Source: Daejeonella sp. (lineage in GTDB: Bacteria; Bacteroidota; Bacteroidia; Sphingobacteriales; Sphingobacteriaceae). From it: DNA of 64,000 nucleotides. The stretch covers positions 1-64,000 of the forward strand of contig NZ_JAFEIG010000023.1 of the NCBI RefSeq assembly GCF_017495225.1, given 5' to 3'. The position numbers and the translations under genes are program-made. This document shows positions 44,215 through 53,703 of this stretch, piece after piece. How positions within the stretch are numbered: position 1 is the stretch's first letter; the number at the start of each line of letters is the position of its first letter. The notes beneath the pieces are model-generated. The model searched no databases. It saw only the letters and a program-made list of their open reading frames with translations, and had not been told where the DNA came from.

Positions 44215-45297
44215 TTATTGAACTGAGCCTAAATATTCCTGTTCCAATTGCTTAAACTGCAATAAAGCTAGATTTGAAGCATTCAAATTACCTAATTTAC
44301 CATATAACTCAAAAAGGTCTTTCTTTATTTCAATTAATTGAAACTTATATTGATTTTTTACTGACAATTGCTCGGCTTCCTGGATATCATTTAGAGCTAA
44401 TTGCCAATCGCCAATTGCCATTTTGACATGTGCCAAATTGATTAATGAGTTTACTATACTTTCTGAATGCCCTATTTTCCGAGCGAGCAAATTAGATTGG
44501 ATGTAAAACCATTTGGCTTCAGAAAACCTCTTCTGACTTTTATAATTAAATGCCAGTTGATCATAGCATTTTATAGCACCAATTTTATCATTCAACTTAT
44601 AATATAATAATGGCAAAGCCTTCCTCATCACCAAGTTTTCAGCATCCTTAAAATTATTCTGACTAGTAAATATTTGGGAAAGTAATAGATAAGTATCCGC
44701 CAAGCTAACATTATTCTGACTTCTTAAAGAAAGATCCACCAAGGTATTGCCTAATTTAACTGCATTGAAATAATCGCCCATAAAAGCATGAATACGCATC
44801 ATACTTTGATGGTTTTTAATCACATCAGCATTGTTTTTTAGTGTAGAATTAATGGCTAAAGCTTCGCTAAAAAGATTCAGAGACTCATTCATGTCTCCAT
44901 TCAAGGCGGTATGTATTCCGTAGGAGTGTATCGCACTAGCTTCTACTTTACGATCACATAAATTCCTATAAAGAAAGATAAGCTGCTCGTATGCGCTAAG
45001 CGAATCGCTTTTAAAAGAACCTGAATAAATACCAGCAGATACGGGGAAAATAAGTGGCGGACTATCTGATGCTTTGAGTTGTTTCTTCAAAGACAAAGTA
45101 TTTTCAATTTTTTTTAGCTGATTAAAAATTTCACTAGGATTTATTTTTTCTTTAGTCTCTAATGAATAAAGTCTCTGTAATTTGGGGATTATACTCCAAT
45201 TAACCGAATCAATACTTGAAGAAATTGGCTTTGAAAAAGACAAAAATGAAAAGTTAAAGACCAAAAACAGGAATAATAAAAATCTGTTGAAGCGCAT
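44215..45297 (-). CDS. secreted TPR-repeat protein
   Basis: A 360-residue protein with a signal peptide (MRFNRFLLFLFLVFNFSFLSFS) and about seven TPR-like helical pairs (for example SADTYLLLSQIF-type and GAIKCYDQLAFNYKSQKRFS). It resembles the N-terminal TPR sensor half of Bacteroidota regulators that continue into a membrane helix and a DNA-binding or kinase domain, but here it stops after the repeats. There is no frame beyond the stop codon that would suggest a broken gene. Function unknown. Confidence 0.75.
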   Translation of the reverse strand: MRFNRFLLFLFLVFNFSFLSFSKPISSSIDSVNWSIIPKLQRLYSLETKEKINPSEIFNQLKKIENTLSLKKQLKASDSPPLIFPVSAGIYSGSFKSDSLSAYEQLIFLYRNLCDRKVEASAIHSYGIHTALNGDMNESLNLFSEALAINSTLKNNADVIKNHQSMMRIHAFMGDYFNAVKLGNTLVDLSLRSQNNVSLADTYLLLSQIFTSQNNFKDAENLVMRKALPLLYYKLNDKIGAIKCYDQLAFNYKSQKRFSEAKWFYIQSNLLARKIGHSESIVNSLINLAHVKMAIGDWQLALNDIQEAEQLSVKNQYKFQLIEIKKDLFELYGKLGNLNASNLALLQFKQLEQEYLGSVQ

Positions 45298-45503
45298 TCG
45301 AAATCTGAATAAAATATATTTTAAAATATAAACATAGTGATTTCATGAGTTTTTTGAATAATAAAATAGAGATAACATTCTATTATCCATCAAATGAAAA
45401 GGAAGCAAGATAAAAATGTGAAAATCTAATTTAAAGATTAAAAAAAGCTCAAAAAATCGATACATTAGAACAGGCAAAAAAAGCTTAAAAATTATAACAT
45501 CAA

Positions 45504-46784
45504 TTGGCAACCATTCCTCCATTGGCCGAACGTATGCGCCCAGAAACGCTTGACGATTATGTTGGACAAAAACATTTAGTCGGCAAAGAAGCCATTCTAC
45601 GTGTGGCCATTGAAAGTGGACGCTTGCCTTCTTTAATACTATGGGGGCCGCCAGGAGTTGGAAAAACTACGCTTGCTTTTATCATCTCTAGACAGCTCAA
45701 GCGACCTTTTTTTAGTCTAAGTGCTATCAATTCTGGGGTTAAAGACATTCGTGAGGTGATTGAGAAAGCTGCCTTACTGAAAGAGGAAAATGAAAACCTT
45801 CCAATTTTGTTTATTGATGAAATTCACCGTTTTTCAAAATCCCAACAAGATTCTTTATTAGGTGCAGTAGAAAGAGGATTAGTGACACTGATCGGTGCCA
45901 CCACAGAGAACCCATCCTTCGAAGTAATTTCGGCGCTACTTTCGCGAAGTCAGGTTTATATCTTACAAAATTTAAAAGAAGAAGACCTTCTGGAGCTTTT
46001 AAATAAAGCAATTGCAGAAGACCCTTTTTTAAAGGAGAAAAAAGTTGTCATTGATGAGCATGAGGCTTTATTACGCCTTTCGGGAGGTGATGCTAGAAAG
46101 CTTCTAAATGTTCTTGAACTAGTTGTTAATGCCATCAATAAAGATGAGGTTATTATTAGCAATGAGCTGGTAATGAAGCATGTGCAACAAAACATGGCCA
46201 TGTATGATAAAGCAGGGGAGCAACATTATGATATCATTTCGGCATTCATTAAATCCATAAGAGGAAGTGATCCCAATGCAGCGGTTTACTGGTTGGCACG
46301 AATGATTGCTGGTGGTGAAGATCCATTATTTATTGCCCGAAGATTAGTCATTTTAGCTTCTGAAGATATTGGCAATGCAAACCCCAATGCACTCCTGCTT
46401 GCTAATAATTGCTTTCAAGCTGTAAATGTGATTGGCTGGCCCGAATCAAGAATTATTTTGTCTCAAGCGGTTACCTACCTTGCATCTTCTGCAAAAAGCA
46501 ATGCAAGCTACGAAGCCATCAATAAAGCCCAAGAATTAGTCGCGAGAACCGGCGACCAATCCGTACCCCTCCATTTACGAAACGCACCCACCAAACTGAT
46601 GAAAAACATTGGCTATGGGAAAGAGTATGAATATTCACACCAATTCGAAAATAATTTTTCGCAACAAGAATATCTGCCCGAAAATATCAGTGGAACACTT
46701 TTATACAATCCCGGAAAAAATATGGCCGAAGAAAAAATACGTGAACATTTAAAATCCCTTTGGAAAGGAAAGTATAAATATTAA
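45504..46784 (+). CDS. rarA: replication-associated recombination protein A (RarA/MgsA)
   Basis: A 426-residue AAA+ ATPase. Walker [14 protein letters not shown], Walker [17 protein letters not shown], sensor 1 [12 protein letters not shown], and the C-terminal tetramerisation region ([34 protein letters not shown]-like [13 protein letters not shown]). It acts at stalled replication forks with SSB. Start is TTG 45504: the conserved N-terminus [12 protein letters not shown] requires it, a stop codon lies three codons upstream, and the next ATG (45534) would cut off this motif. Confidence 0.93.
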   Translation: MATIPPLAERMRPETLDDYVGQKHLVGKEAILRVAIESGRLPSLILWGPPGVGKTTLAFIISRQLKRPFFSLSAINSGVKDIREVIEKAALLKEENENLPILFIDEIHRFSKSQQDSLLGAVERGLVTLIGATTENPSFEVISALLSRSQVYILQNLKEEDLLELLNKAIAEDPFLKEKKVVIDEHEALLRLSGGDARKLLNVLELVVNAINKDEVIISNELVMKHVQQNMAMYDKAGEQHYDIISAFIKSIRGSDPNAAVYWLARMIAGGEDPLFIARRLVILASEDIGNANPNALLLANNCFQAVNVIGWPESRIILSQAVTYLASSAKSNASYEAINKAQELVARTGDQSVPLHLRNAPTKLMKNIGYGKEYEYSHQFENNFSQQEYLPENISGTLLYNPGKNMAEEKIREHLKSLWKGKYKY

Positions 46785-46816
46785 TTTTAAATTAAATTAT
46801 TTTCTTATTTTTAGAT

Positions 46817-48289
46817 ATGACTTTAACCTTCTTAAACCATCAAATTAAGGCTTTTTGGCGCTCAAAAAATACCGGTAAAAGTATTGCCATGCGCATTTTT
46901 ATGGCAATATTGATAATCTATCTTTTACTGAATGTATTAGTAGTCGCATTTTTCATGGATACCATTCTAGAAAAAACCTTTCCTAATCAGGATAGCATCC
47001 AAACATTCAATAGTTTTATTATCTATTATTTTTTATTGGATTTATTATGGCGTTTCCAATTGCAGGAACTTCCAACACTCGCTGTGAGACCCTATTTACA
47101 CTTGCGCCTCAAAAAAAATCAAATAATAAATTATCTATCTATTACTTCTTTAGGAAGCACATTTAACATCACCCCTCTTCTTTTAAGTATGCCCTTTTTA
47201 ATAAAAGTGCTTATCCCTACACATGGCTTTCTAGTGTTTGGAGCTTATGTATTGAGCATTTTGGGATTAACGCTTACAAACCACTTTTTTAGTATGTGGA
47301 TTAAAAGAAAAGTAAACCTAAATGCCATTTGGATGCTTGTTTTCTTAGGTACGCTCTTACTTTTTGTCTTATTAGACTTTCAATTTAAACTCTTCTCAAT
47401 TTCAGCACTATCGGCGCAGATTTTTGGCCAATTATTAAGCATACCATCCATTAGCTTAATCTTTCTAGTACTAGCAGTACTTATTTTTTTAATGAATTTC
47501 AGGTATTTGAAAAGCAATTTATACCTGGAAGAACTCAGCAAGGCTAGTGTTTCGCATAAATCGAGTACCGAAATTCCTTATTTGGGAAGATTTGGATTAT
47601 CTGGCGATTTAGCAGCCAACGAGCTTAAGCTTATTCTCAGGAATAAAAGACCTCGATCAGTGATTATGACGAGCATTTTATTCATGTTTTACGGACTCAT
47701 CTTTTATAACAGACCTGATCTAAGCGACTACCCTATTCTCTTTTGTGGGATGTTCATGACAGGAATATTTATCATTAATTACGGCCAATTTATGTTTAGT
47801 TGGCAAAGTGCCCATTTTGATGGAATTCTAGTCAGCAAGGTTAGTATCAGAGAGTTTTTCAAAGCCAAATTTTTACTGTTTACGCTATTCTCATCCATCA
47901 CTTTCCTTCTCACCACACCTTATGTTTATTTTGGGTGGAGAGTGTTACTGATTCACTTTGTCATGCTCATTTGGAACCTAGGAGTAAATACTGTTTTGGT
48001 TTTATTTTTTGCCAATCAGAATTATAAAAGAATTGACCTGAGTAAAGGTTCAGCATTCAATTGGGAGGGCGTTGGAGCATCACAATGGATTTTGTCCTTA
48101 CCTCTTTTAATAACACCATTTATCGTATACTTTCCATTTAGTTATATGGACTATCCGGATGCAGGAATAGCATTTATCGGCATCACGGGATTACTTTTTA
48201 TTATTAGCAGAGAGTTTTGGTTGAACTTATTAATCAAACAATTTCAAAATAAACGTTTTACAATTGCAGAAGGATTTAGAAATAAATAA
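46817..48289 (+). CDS. DUF5687 membrane protein, ABC-2-like permease
   Basis: A 490-residue integral membrane protein with about twelve helices. The start FLNHQIKAFWRSKNTGKSIAM and the central cytosolic loop (about 230-275, with SGDLAANELKLILRNKRPRS) are characteristic of the Bacteroidota family DUF5687. It is followed by an ABC ATPase gene after one base, so it is the permease of that transporter. The substrate is unknown. Confidence 0.85.
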   Translation: MTLTFLNHQIKAFWRSKNTGKSIAMRIFMAILIIYLLLNVLVVAFFMDTILEKTFPNQDSIQTFNSFIIYYFLLDLLWRFQLQELPTLAVRPYLHLRLKKNQIINYLSITSLGSTFNITPLLLSMPFLIKVLIPTHGFLVFGAYVLSILGLTLTNHFFSMWIKRKVNLNAIWMLVFLGTLLLFVLLDFQFKLFSISALSAQIFGQLLSIPSISLIFLVLAVLIFLMNFRYLKSNLYLEELSKASVSHKSSTEIPYLGRFGLSGDLAANELKLILRNKRPRSVIMTSILFMFYGLIFYNRPDLSDYPILFCGMFMTGIFIINYGQFMFSWQSAHFDGILVSKVSIREFFKAKFLLFTLFSSITFLLTTPYVYFGWRVLLIHFVMLIWNLGVNTVLVLFFANQNYKRIDLSKGSAFNWEGVGASQWILSLPLLITPFIVYFPFSYMDYPDAGIAFIGITGLLFIISREFWLNLLIKQFQNKRFTIAEGFRNK

Positions 48290-48290
48290 T

Positions 48291-48992
48291 ATGATTGAGA
48301 TTCAGGATTTAAAAAAGGGATATTACGGTGTAAATGTTGTAAATATCCCACAATTAAGCATCAAAAAAGGCGAATCAATTGGTTTAGTTGGAAATAATGG
48401 TGCCGGAAAAACAACATTATTTCGGATGATGCTCGACCTCATTAGACCCGATGCAGGAGAGGTTTTATCTCATGAAAAAAATGTGGCCTCAAATGAAGAA
48501 TGGAAAGAGTACACCGCATCTTATTTGGATGAAGGTTTTTTGATTGATTACCTAACTCCAGAAGAATACTTTCATTTTATTGGAGGATTGCACAATAAAA
48601 ACAAGGCTCAAATAGATACTGAATTAGAAAACTTTAGTGATTTCTTCAATTCTGAGATTTTAGATCGAGGAAAATATATCCGCGATCTTTCCAAAGGAAA
48701 CCAGACGAAGGTAGGCGTGGCAGCATGCTTAATTCAGAACCCACAGCTATTGATGTTGGATGAACCCTTCGCAAATATTGATCCAAGTACTCAAATTCGA
48801 TTAAAAAACCTCATTAAAGACTTAAATAAAGAGAAGCAAATTACCTGCCTTATCTCGAGTCATGATTTAAATCACGTTACTGAAGTTTGTGATCGCATTC
48901 TTTTAATGGAAAAAGGTAAAATCATAAAAGATATCGCAACTAATTCTAATACACTTCAAGAACTTGAAGAATACTTTTCTGTATTATCTTAG
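48291..48992 (+). CDS. ABC transporter ATP-binding protein
   Basis: A 233-residue ATPase. Walker A LVGNNGAGKTTLF, signature RDLSKGNQTKVGVAA (with LSKGN in place of LSGGQ), Walker B LLMLDEPFANIDP, and the switch His in ISSHDLNHV. Start is ATG 48291, one base after the permease stop; the frame extends to TTG 48264 inside the permease gene. It forms an exporter-type pair with the DUF5687 protein. Confidence 0.92.
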   Translation: MIEIQDLKKGYYGVNVVNIPQLSIKKGESIGLVGNNGAGKTTLFRMMLDLIRPDAGEVLSHEKNVASNEEWKEYTASYLDEGFLIDYLTPEEYFHFIGGLHNKNKAQIDTELENFSDFFNSEILDRGKYIRDLSKGNQTKVGVAACLIQNPQLLMLDEPFANIDPSTQIRLKNLIKDLNKEKQITCLISSHDLNHVTEVCDRILLMEKGKIIKDIATNSNTLQELEEYFSVLS

Positions 48993-49014
48993 CATCCTAC
49001 AGAAATAAAAGGAA

Positions 49015-49800
49015 ATGGATTTAAACCTGAAGGGAAAAAGAGCATTAGTATGCGGAAGCAGCCAAGGAATTGGTAAAGCTAGCGCGATAGAGCTCGCATT
49101 GATGGGTGCCAATGTGTGCCTGCTTGCCAGAAATGAGGACGCTTTAAAAAAGGTTTTAAAAGAATTAGCCCTTCAAGAAGGTCAAAAACATGAGATTTTA
49201 ATCGCAGATTTTAGCAATCCGGAGCAATTAAGAACCGTGCTAAACGATTATCTAAAAGATAAAAATGTAGATGTTTTAATCAATAATACTGGCGGTCCGG
49301 CAGGCGGACAAGCCATTGATGCCAGCACTGATCAATTTATCAGTGCATTTAATATGCACTTGATTTGTAATCAAATTCTTGTTCAAGCAATAGTCCCAGG
49401 CATGAAGAAAAACGCTTTTGGCCGAATCATCAATATTATTTCAACCTCTGTTAAAACACCATTAAAAGGCTTGGGTGTATCAAATACCATTCGAGGTGCT
49501 GTTGCCAGCTGGGCAAAAACATTAGCTCTTGAGCTTGGCCCCTATGGCATTACAGTTAATAATGTGTTACCGGGTTTTACTATGACTGGGCGACTAGAAT
49601 TTCTGATTAATTCGATAGCTGAAAAAGAAGGTAAAAGTTTCGAAGCTGTAAAAAGTGAGATGATTGGCACTATTCCCGCAGGAAGAATTGCAGATGCTTC
49701 AGAAGTTGCGGCAGCCATTGCCTTTCTTGCTAGTCCCGCAGCATCTTACATCAACGGAATTAATGTTCCTGTTGATGGTGGGAAGACGCAATCCCTTTAG
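49015..49800 (+). CDS. SDR-family oxidoreductase lacking the Tyr-x-x-x-Lys motif
   Basis: A 261-residue short-chain dehydrogenase fold. The nucleotide loop is VCGSSQGIGKASAIELA, the NNAG segment is INNTGGPAGG, and the C-terminal FLASPAASYINGINVPVDGG is typical. At the active site, after IINIISTSVKTP, the sequence is LGVSNTIRGAVASWAKTLA: where YxxxK is expected there is SNTIR. This variant occurs in an SDR subgroup whose substrates are not well known. It is 22 bp behind the ABC ATPase gene. Confidence 0.85.
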   Translation: MDLNLKGKRALVCGSSQGIGKASAIELALMGANVCLLARNEDALKKVLKELALQEGQKHEILIADFSNPEQLRTVLNDYLKDKNVDVLINNTGGPAGGQAIDASTDQFISAFNMHLICNQILVQAIVPGMKKNAFGRIINIISTSVKTPLKGLGVSNTIRGAVASWAKTLALELGPYGITVNNVLPGFTMTGRLEFLINSIAEKEGKSFEAVKSEMIGTIPAGRIADASEVAAAIAFLASPAASYINGINVPVDGGKTQSL

Positions 49801-49850
49801 GATAACAGTTAGCGGTCAAACTAAACAGACACACGTTCAAAATAAAGTAA

Positions 49851-50387
49851 ATGGACAGGGAAAAACTAAAATTTCCGATTGGTAAGTTTGACAAACCATC
49901 AAAAATCACCAAAGATATTTTAAAAATGTGGGTATCTGACATTTCAACATTCCCTAAAAGACTTTCAAGCGAAGTTCTTAACTTGACTGACACGCAACTT
50001 GACACGCAATACAGACCTGGAGGTTGGACATTGAGACAAGTAGTTCACCATTGTGCCGACAGCCATATGAACAGTTTGACTCGTTTAAAACTTGCATTGA
50101 CAGAAGACCAACCAATAATAAAACCATATTTTGAAGAACGCTGGGCTGAACTTCTTGATACTAAAAGTATGCCCATTGAACCTTCATTGAAAATGATAGA
50201 AGGGATACACGAAAGATGGACAGTTTTATTAAACAATTTGACAGACGAACAATACAGAAAAATTTTTATTCATCCAGAACACGGAAAAACCTTTAGAGTT
50301 GACGAGAATATAGGTGTTTATGCCTGGCATTGTAACCATCATCTCGCTCACATAACTGAAACAAAAAAGCGATTTAATTGGGAATAA
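49851..50387 (+). CDS. DinB-fold thiol transferase-like protein, YfiT/BstA type
   Basis: A 178-residue four-helix-bundle protein of the DinB/YfiT superfamily. The metal ligands appear intact: HHCADSH (about 66-72) and WHCNHHLAHI (about 161-170). YPIGKF-like KFPIGKFDKPSKIT at the start and YRPGGWTLRQVVHH are marks of the YfiT (BstA) subgroup, which includes bacillithiol transferases. The flanks differ in style from neighbouring spacers, suggesting acquisition, but this is weak. ATG at 49851. Confidence 0.85.
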   Translation: MDREKLKFPIGKFDKPSKITKDILKMWVSDISTFPKRLSSEVLNLTDTQLDTQYRPGGWTLRQVVHHCADSHMNSLTRLKLALTEDQPIIKPYFEERWAELLDTKSMPIEPSLKMIEGIHERWTVLLNNLTDEQYRKIFIHPEHGKTFRVDENIGVYAWHCNHHLAHITETKKRFNWE

Positions 50388-50490
50388 GAAATAGTACTAA
50401 CGAACAAAAAGAGGCGTCTCTTCGCAAATCTTTGAACCGATTAAAACTCACCCTAAACAATTTTTAGCAAAGTAATTACTGAAAAGGCTA

Positions 50491-50527
50491 CAAAAAAAAG
50501 CCCCTCCAATTTCTTGGAGGGGCTTTT
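50491..50527. terminator. bidirectional terminator
   Basis: Perfect stem AAGCCCCTCCAA / TTGGAGGGGCTT with a TTTC loop, A-run on one side and T-run on the other, between the convergent yfiT-like and DUF1573 genes. Confidence 0.9.
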
Positions 50528-50545
50528 TAATGATTTTAATTTTAA

Positions 50546-50938
50546 TTACTTAGCTGGTGCAGCAACAACCTCACCCTTTACATAAATAACTTTAGTAGGA
50601 GTTTTTGCATTTGAGGTAATTGTTAAACCTTTGCTGAAAAACGACATTGCAGCAGCATTATAAGTTACAGTAATTGTACCAGTCTGACCTTTTAATATCG
50701 GTGTATTGGTATATTTTGGAACTGTACATCCACAAACACTAGCAATATTGCTGATAATTAATGGCTCATCACCAATATTTGTAAACTTAAAATCTACAGT
50801 AACTGGCTTTCCTTGAGGAATTTTACCGAAGTCGTGAGTTTCTGTTACAAACTTGAATTCGGCTTTATTTTGAGCCTTTACTGCTGATACAGACGCAAAT
50901 AAGAAAAATACGCTGCAAAGAATGATTAACTTTTTCAT
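50546..50938 (-). CDS. secreted DUF1573 protein
   Basis: A 130-residue protein with a signal peptide (MKKLIILCSVFFLFASVSAVKAQ) and one immunoglobulin-like DUF1573 domain. The conserved segments are THDFGKIPQGKPVTVDFKFTN and ISNIASVCGCTVP, with the vicinal Cys-Gly-Cys. It is abundant in Bacteroidota, with unknown function. The CGC could bind metal or form a disulfide. Confidence 0.9.
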   Translation of the reverse strand: MKKLIILCSVFFLFASVSAVKAQNKAEFKFVTETHDFGKIPQGKPVTVDFKFTNIGDEPLIISNIASVCGCTVPKYTNTPILKGQTGTITVTYNAAAMSFFSKGLTITSNAKTPTKVIYVKGEVVAAPAK

Positions 50939-51088
50939 ATTCTATTAGTTTTAATTATAATTCTGCTATTCAATATTTAGCTGAATCGATGTAAAAACAG
51001 ATTTAATTTATATTACAAAATTAAACATTTTACCGGATTTTAACTGGATAAAAAAAAATGTAACTCAAAAATTACTCTAAAATGTATA

Positions 51089-51116
51089 AAAAAGGCTTCT
51101 TACGAAGCCTCTTTTT
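51089..51116 (-). terminator. terminator of the RRM protein gene
   Basis: Stem AAAAAGGCTTC / GAAGCCTCTTTTT with a TTAC loop, 15 bp downstream of the stop codon; the T-run on the minus strand is the complement of AAAAA. Confidence 0.75.
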
Positions 51117-51130
51117 ATAAAATATGCTTT

Positions 51131-51391
51131 TTAAAACCTCTTTTCAGGCTTTTTTTCTTCAGAAACGCGAACACCAATTTTGCGTCCATATAATTCGCTT
51201 CCATCTAATGCCTCAATGGCTTGCTGAGCGGCTTCTTCATCATCCATTTCCACAAAGCCAAAGCCTTTACTACGGCCACTTTGCTTATCCATGATTATCT
51301 TAACCGAACTAGGTTCTCCAAACTTTTCAAAGATTTCTCTTAATTCCCTTTCATCTACTTTAAATGGAAGGCCTCCTACAAAAATATTCAT
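51131..51391 (-). CDS. RNA-recognition-motif protein
   Basis: An 86-residue protein that is a single RRM domain. RNP2 is IFVGGL near the N-terminus and RNP1 is KGFGFVEM (about 42-49). The tail is short and basic (EEKKPEKRF). Bacterial RRM proteins bind single-stranded RNA and often respond to cold. ATG at 51391. It follows the C40 peptidase stretch on the same strand. Confidence 0.92.
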   Translation of the reverse strand: MNIFVGGLPFKVDERELREIFEKFGEPSSVKIIMDKQSGRSKGFGFVEMDDEEAAQQAIEALDGSELYGRKIGVRVSEEKKPEKRF

Positions 51392-51413
51392 ATGCTTATA
51401 AATTGGTTTGCTT

Positions 51414-52634
51414 TTATTGGCTTATTTGCCCTTGATAATAGGGATGTTTATCAATTCTCGTAATTTCAGGATCTCCAATAGCCGTTAATACACGGCGTGC
51501 GCTTACTAAGGTTCTAGATTGAAAATCATCGTAATTTTTTGATCCGCTAATCATACTATTGATTCTAACCAATCCAGCAGCATGAATAAACTCACCATTC
51601 CCAATATACAATGCAGTATGAGTAACTTTTTTTGTACGCTTATCGGCAGCAAAAAATAAATGATCACCCGGCTTTAAATTTTTTAGAGCCTTGGAAATAC
51701 TCAATGTATCGTTTTCAAGAATATCAACCGCATCGCCCACTAAAGCTTGTTGTGACGCATCGCGCGGAAGCACAATTCCATGTAATAAATAGCTCGTTTT
51801 CGTAAAACCACTGCAATCTAATCCCTTTACAGATGTTCCACCCCATAAATAAGGAATACCCAAAAAATTACGTGCTGTTTTTAATATTTGATCGGCGCTC
51901 GGATTGGCTTGCTTTTTCCATTGATCAAATAACTGAGCCTTTTTTGTTGAAATATAGGCTATTCTTTTGTCTGGGAAAGACACTCTGTAAAAACCCTTAG
52001 CTTCATCCAAAAGTTGTAAAATATTGCCTGCAACAAGATCGGAAACTGGTGATGATGATTCTGAAGCCTCTGAATAAGCAAATCCAAATAAATCACTATA
52101 AACTATTTTTTGGGAACTTTGCCAGTTCTCAAAATCTGCCTTGTTCATCGGAATAATACCTCTTGATTCTGTCCAAGAAAGGTAATTATCAGGAGTTCGG
52201 ACAAAGAAATGTCCCTTTTCTTTTTTCAAAATTTTTACTGGAGTACCAAGAGTGGCTTGTGTAGCCATCTCTGCCGCATGATTTGGCGCATATCGCGTAT
52301 TAATCACCGAAAGATTAGAAACCCCATAAATAGCTTCTCCAAGGTCTTTTGAAGGTAAAATATCCTCTTTCAGAATGACTGATAAATTTTCACTCTTTAA
52401 AAGTGCTTTAAATTCTTGAACCGCCTCTGGATTACTTACCTGTAAATGATAGCTTAAAGGATCTGATTTTTCAAGCTTAAGCTCATAAAATTCGGTTCTT
52501 TTATCAGGCGCGTATTTTTTTTGAACTTGCGTAGAAAGCTGATTAATTCTCTTAATTAATGTTGAATCTTGAAAAGCAGCCTTAGTAGATAAACTGATAA
52601 ATAAAATCAGAGTAATAAAAAATAGTTTTTTCAT
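51414..52634 (-). CDS. secreted C40 peptidase with SH3 domains (YkfC-like)
   Basis: About 406 residues from ATG 52634 (MKKLFFITLILFISLSTKA, signal peptide); the frame runs to 52688, but the extra residues do not look like a leader. Two bacterial SH3-like segments (about 95-160 and 180-240) precede an NlpC/P60 domain with GLDCSGFTKTSYLLHG (catalytic Cys) and VTHTALYIGNGEFIHAAG (catalytic His). This layout matches gamma-D-glutamyl-L-diamino-acid endopeptidases that process cell-wall peptides. Confidence 0.88.
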   Translation of the reverse strand: MKKLFFITLILFISLSTKAAFQDSTLIKRINQLSTQVQKKYAPDKRTEFYELKLEKSDPLSYHLQVSNPEAVQEFKALLKSENLSVILKEDILPSKDLGEAIYGVSNLSVINTRYAPNHAAEMATQATLGTPVKILKKEKGHFFVRTPDNYLSWTESRGIIPMNKADFENWQSSQKIVYSDLFGFAYSEASESSSPVSDLVAGNILQLLDEAKGFYRVSFPDKRIAYISTKKAQLFDQWKKQANPSADQILKTARNFLGIPYLWGGTSVKGLDCSGFTKTSYLLHGIVLPRDASQQALVGDAVDILENDTLSISKALKNLKPGDHLFFAADKRTKKVTHTALYIGNGEFIHAAGLVRINSMISGSKNYDDFQSRTLVSARRVLTAIGDPEITRIDKHPYYQGQISQ

Positions 52635-52810
52635 ATAAAAAAAAGACGAAAATGGAATGTTCCAGATTAGACATGAAACAAATTCCAATTAATATAAAAT
52701 TAAGTAAAGTATGCGAAAATATGACCTATAAAATTAGCTTGTTACAATTTTGTAAACTAATGAATTATCTAATTGATAATCAGATTATTATGAATTTAAA
52801 TTGTATAAAA

Positions 52811-53638
52811 TTAGACTTTGTTTAACCAATCTAACAAAGAATGGTATTTATATTTGAAGTTTAATTCTTGAATTGTTCGTTCACTCGAGATTGTCTTCCA
52901 TTTGACTTTTTCGGGAATAAAAGTAGGTGCTACTAAATTCTCAAATTGGGCTGCAAGACTATAAAATTCTTCTTTAGTGGGATGGGAAGGCGAACACCCT
53001 AAATAAACACCTTGAGCAGTTTCCGAGTCGATTAAACAATTAATAAGTGCCACCGCATCATCCAAATGAATCATATTTACCGGTGCTAATCCGTTTGGAA
53101 CATTTTCCTGACCAGCAAAAAACCTGCCTGGCATTCTATTAGGACCAATTAATCCTGATAATCTTAACAAAATTACCTGCATGTTTAATTCTGAAAATAA
53201 GGCCTCCGTCTCTGCTAAAACTTTACCAGATTCAGTCTCAGGCCCTATTTCGGAAAATTCATTCAATATCTCATTTGACTCAGGATAAACCGATGTGGAG
53301 CTAATGAAAATTAATTTTGATACCTGCGATGTCTCTAATTGCTTTCTAATCAATTGCGCCATTTGACGGTAATTGGCTAGTCCATCTACACTTCTCCTAC
53401 CTGGCGGAATAGATATAATGAGAATGTCAGTTGTTAAAAATTGTTCTAAATCAGAAGTTTTGTCAGAACCATCAAAATTGATGAGGTAAGGTTCAATTCC
53501 TACCGACTTGAACATGTCAATCTTTCCGGCACTAGTTGTGCTTGCCTTGACCATGAAACCTCTCGAAATTAGATTTAGGGCGAGTGGATAACCTAGCCAT
53601 CCGCAACCTAAGAGACTAATTTTTAATTTTGAGTTCAT
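52811..53638 (-). CDS. NAD(P)-dependent epimerase/dehydratase-like protein (YeeZ-type)
   Basis: About 275 residues from ATG 53638. The nucleotide loop ISLLGCGWLGYPLALNLISRG is followed by LIFISSTSVYPES and IHLDDAVALINCLI, which fit the atypical SDR subgroup of YeeZ. The tyrosine of the YxxxK site is not obvious (SGKVLAETEALF follows). Substrate unknown. Possible TTG/ATG extension to 53680 rejected because MNSKLKISLLG is the natural start. Confidence 0.8.
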   Translation of the reverse strand: MNSKLKISLLGCGWLGYPLALNLISRGFMVKASTTSAGKIDMFKSVGIEPYLINFDGSDKTSDLEQFLTTDILIISIPPGRRSVDGLANYRQMAQLIRKQLETSQVSKLIFISSTSVYPESNEILNEFSEIGPETESGKVLAETEALFSELNMQVILLRLSGLIGPNRMPGRFFAGQENVPNGLAPVNMIHLDDAVALINCLIDSETAQGVYLGCSPSHPTKEEFYSLAAQFENLVAPTFIPEKVKWKTISSERTIQELNFKYKYHSLLDWLNKV

Positions 53639-53703
53639 TAATTCAATAAATAATATATGTTGGGCATAGAATTTGAACAAGTTCAGTATAAAAATACAAT
53701 ATT

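Noticed and set aside
49795..49850. Integron attC site next to the yfiT-like gene
   Set aside because: AACAGTTAGCGG looks similar, but GTTAGCG does not fit the GTTRRRY core and no matching partner site is visible.
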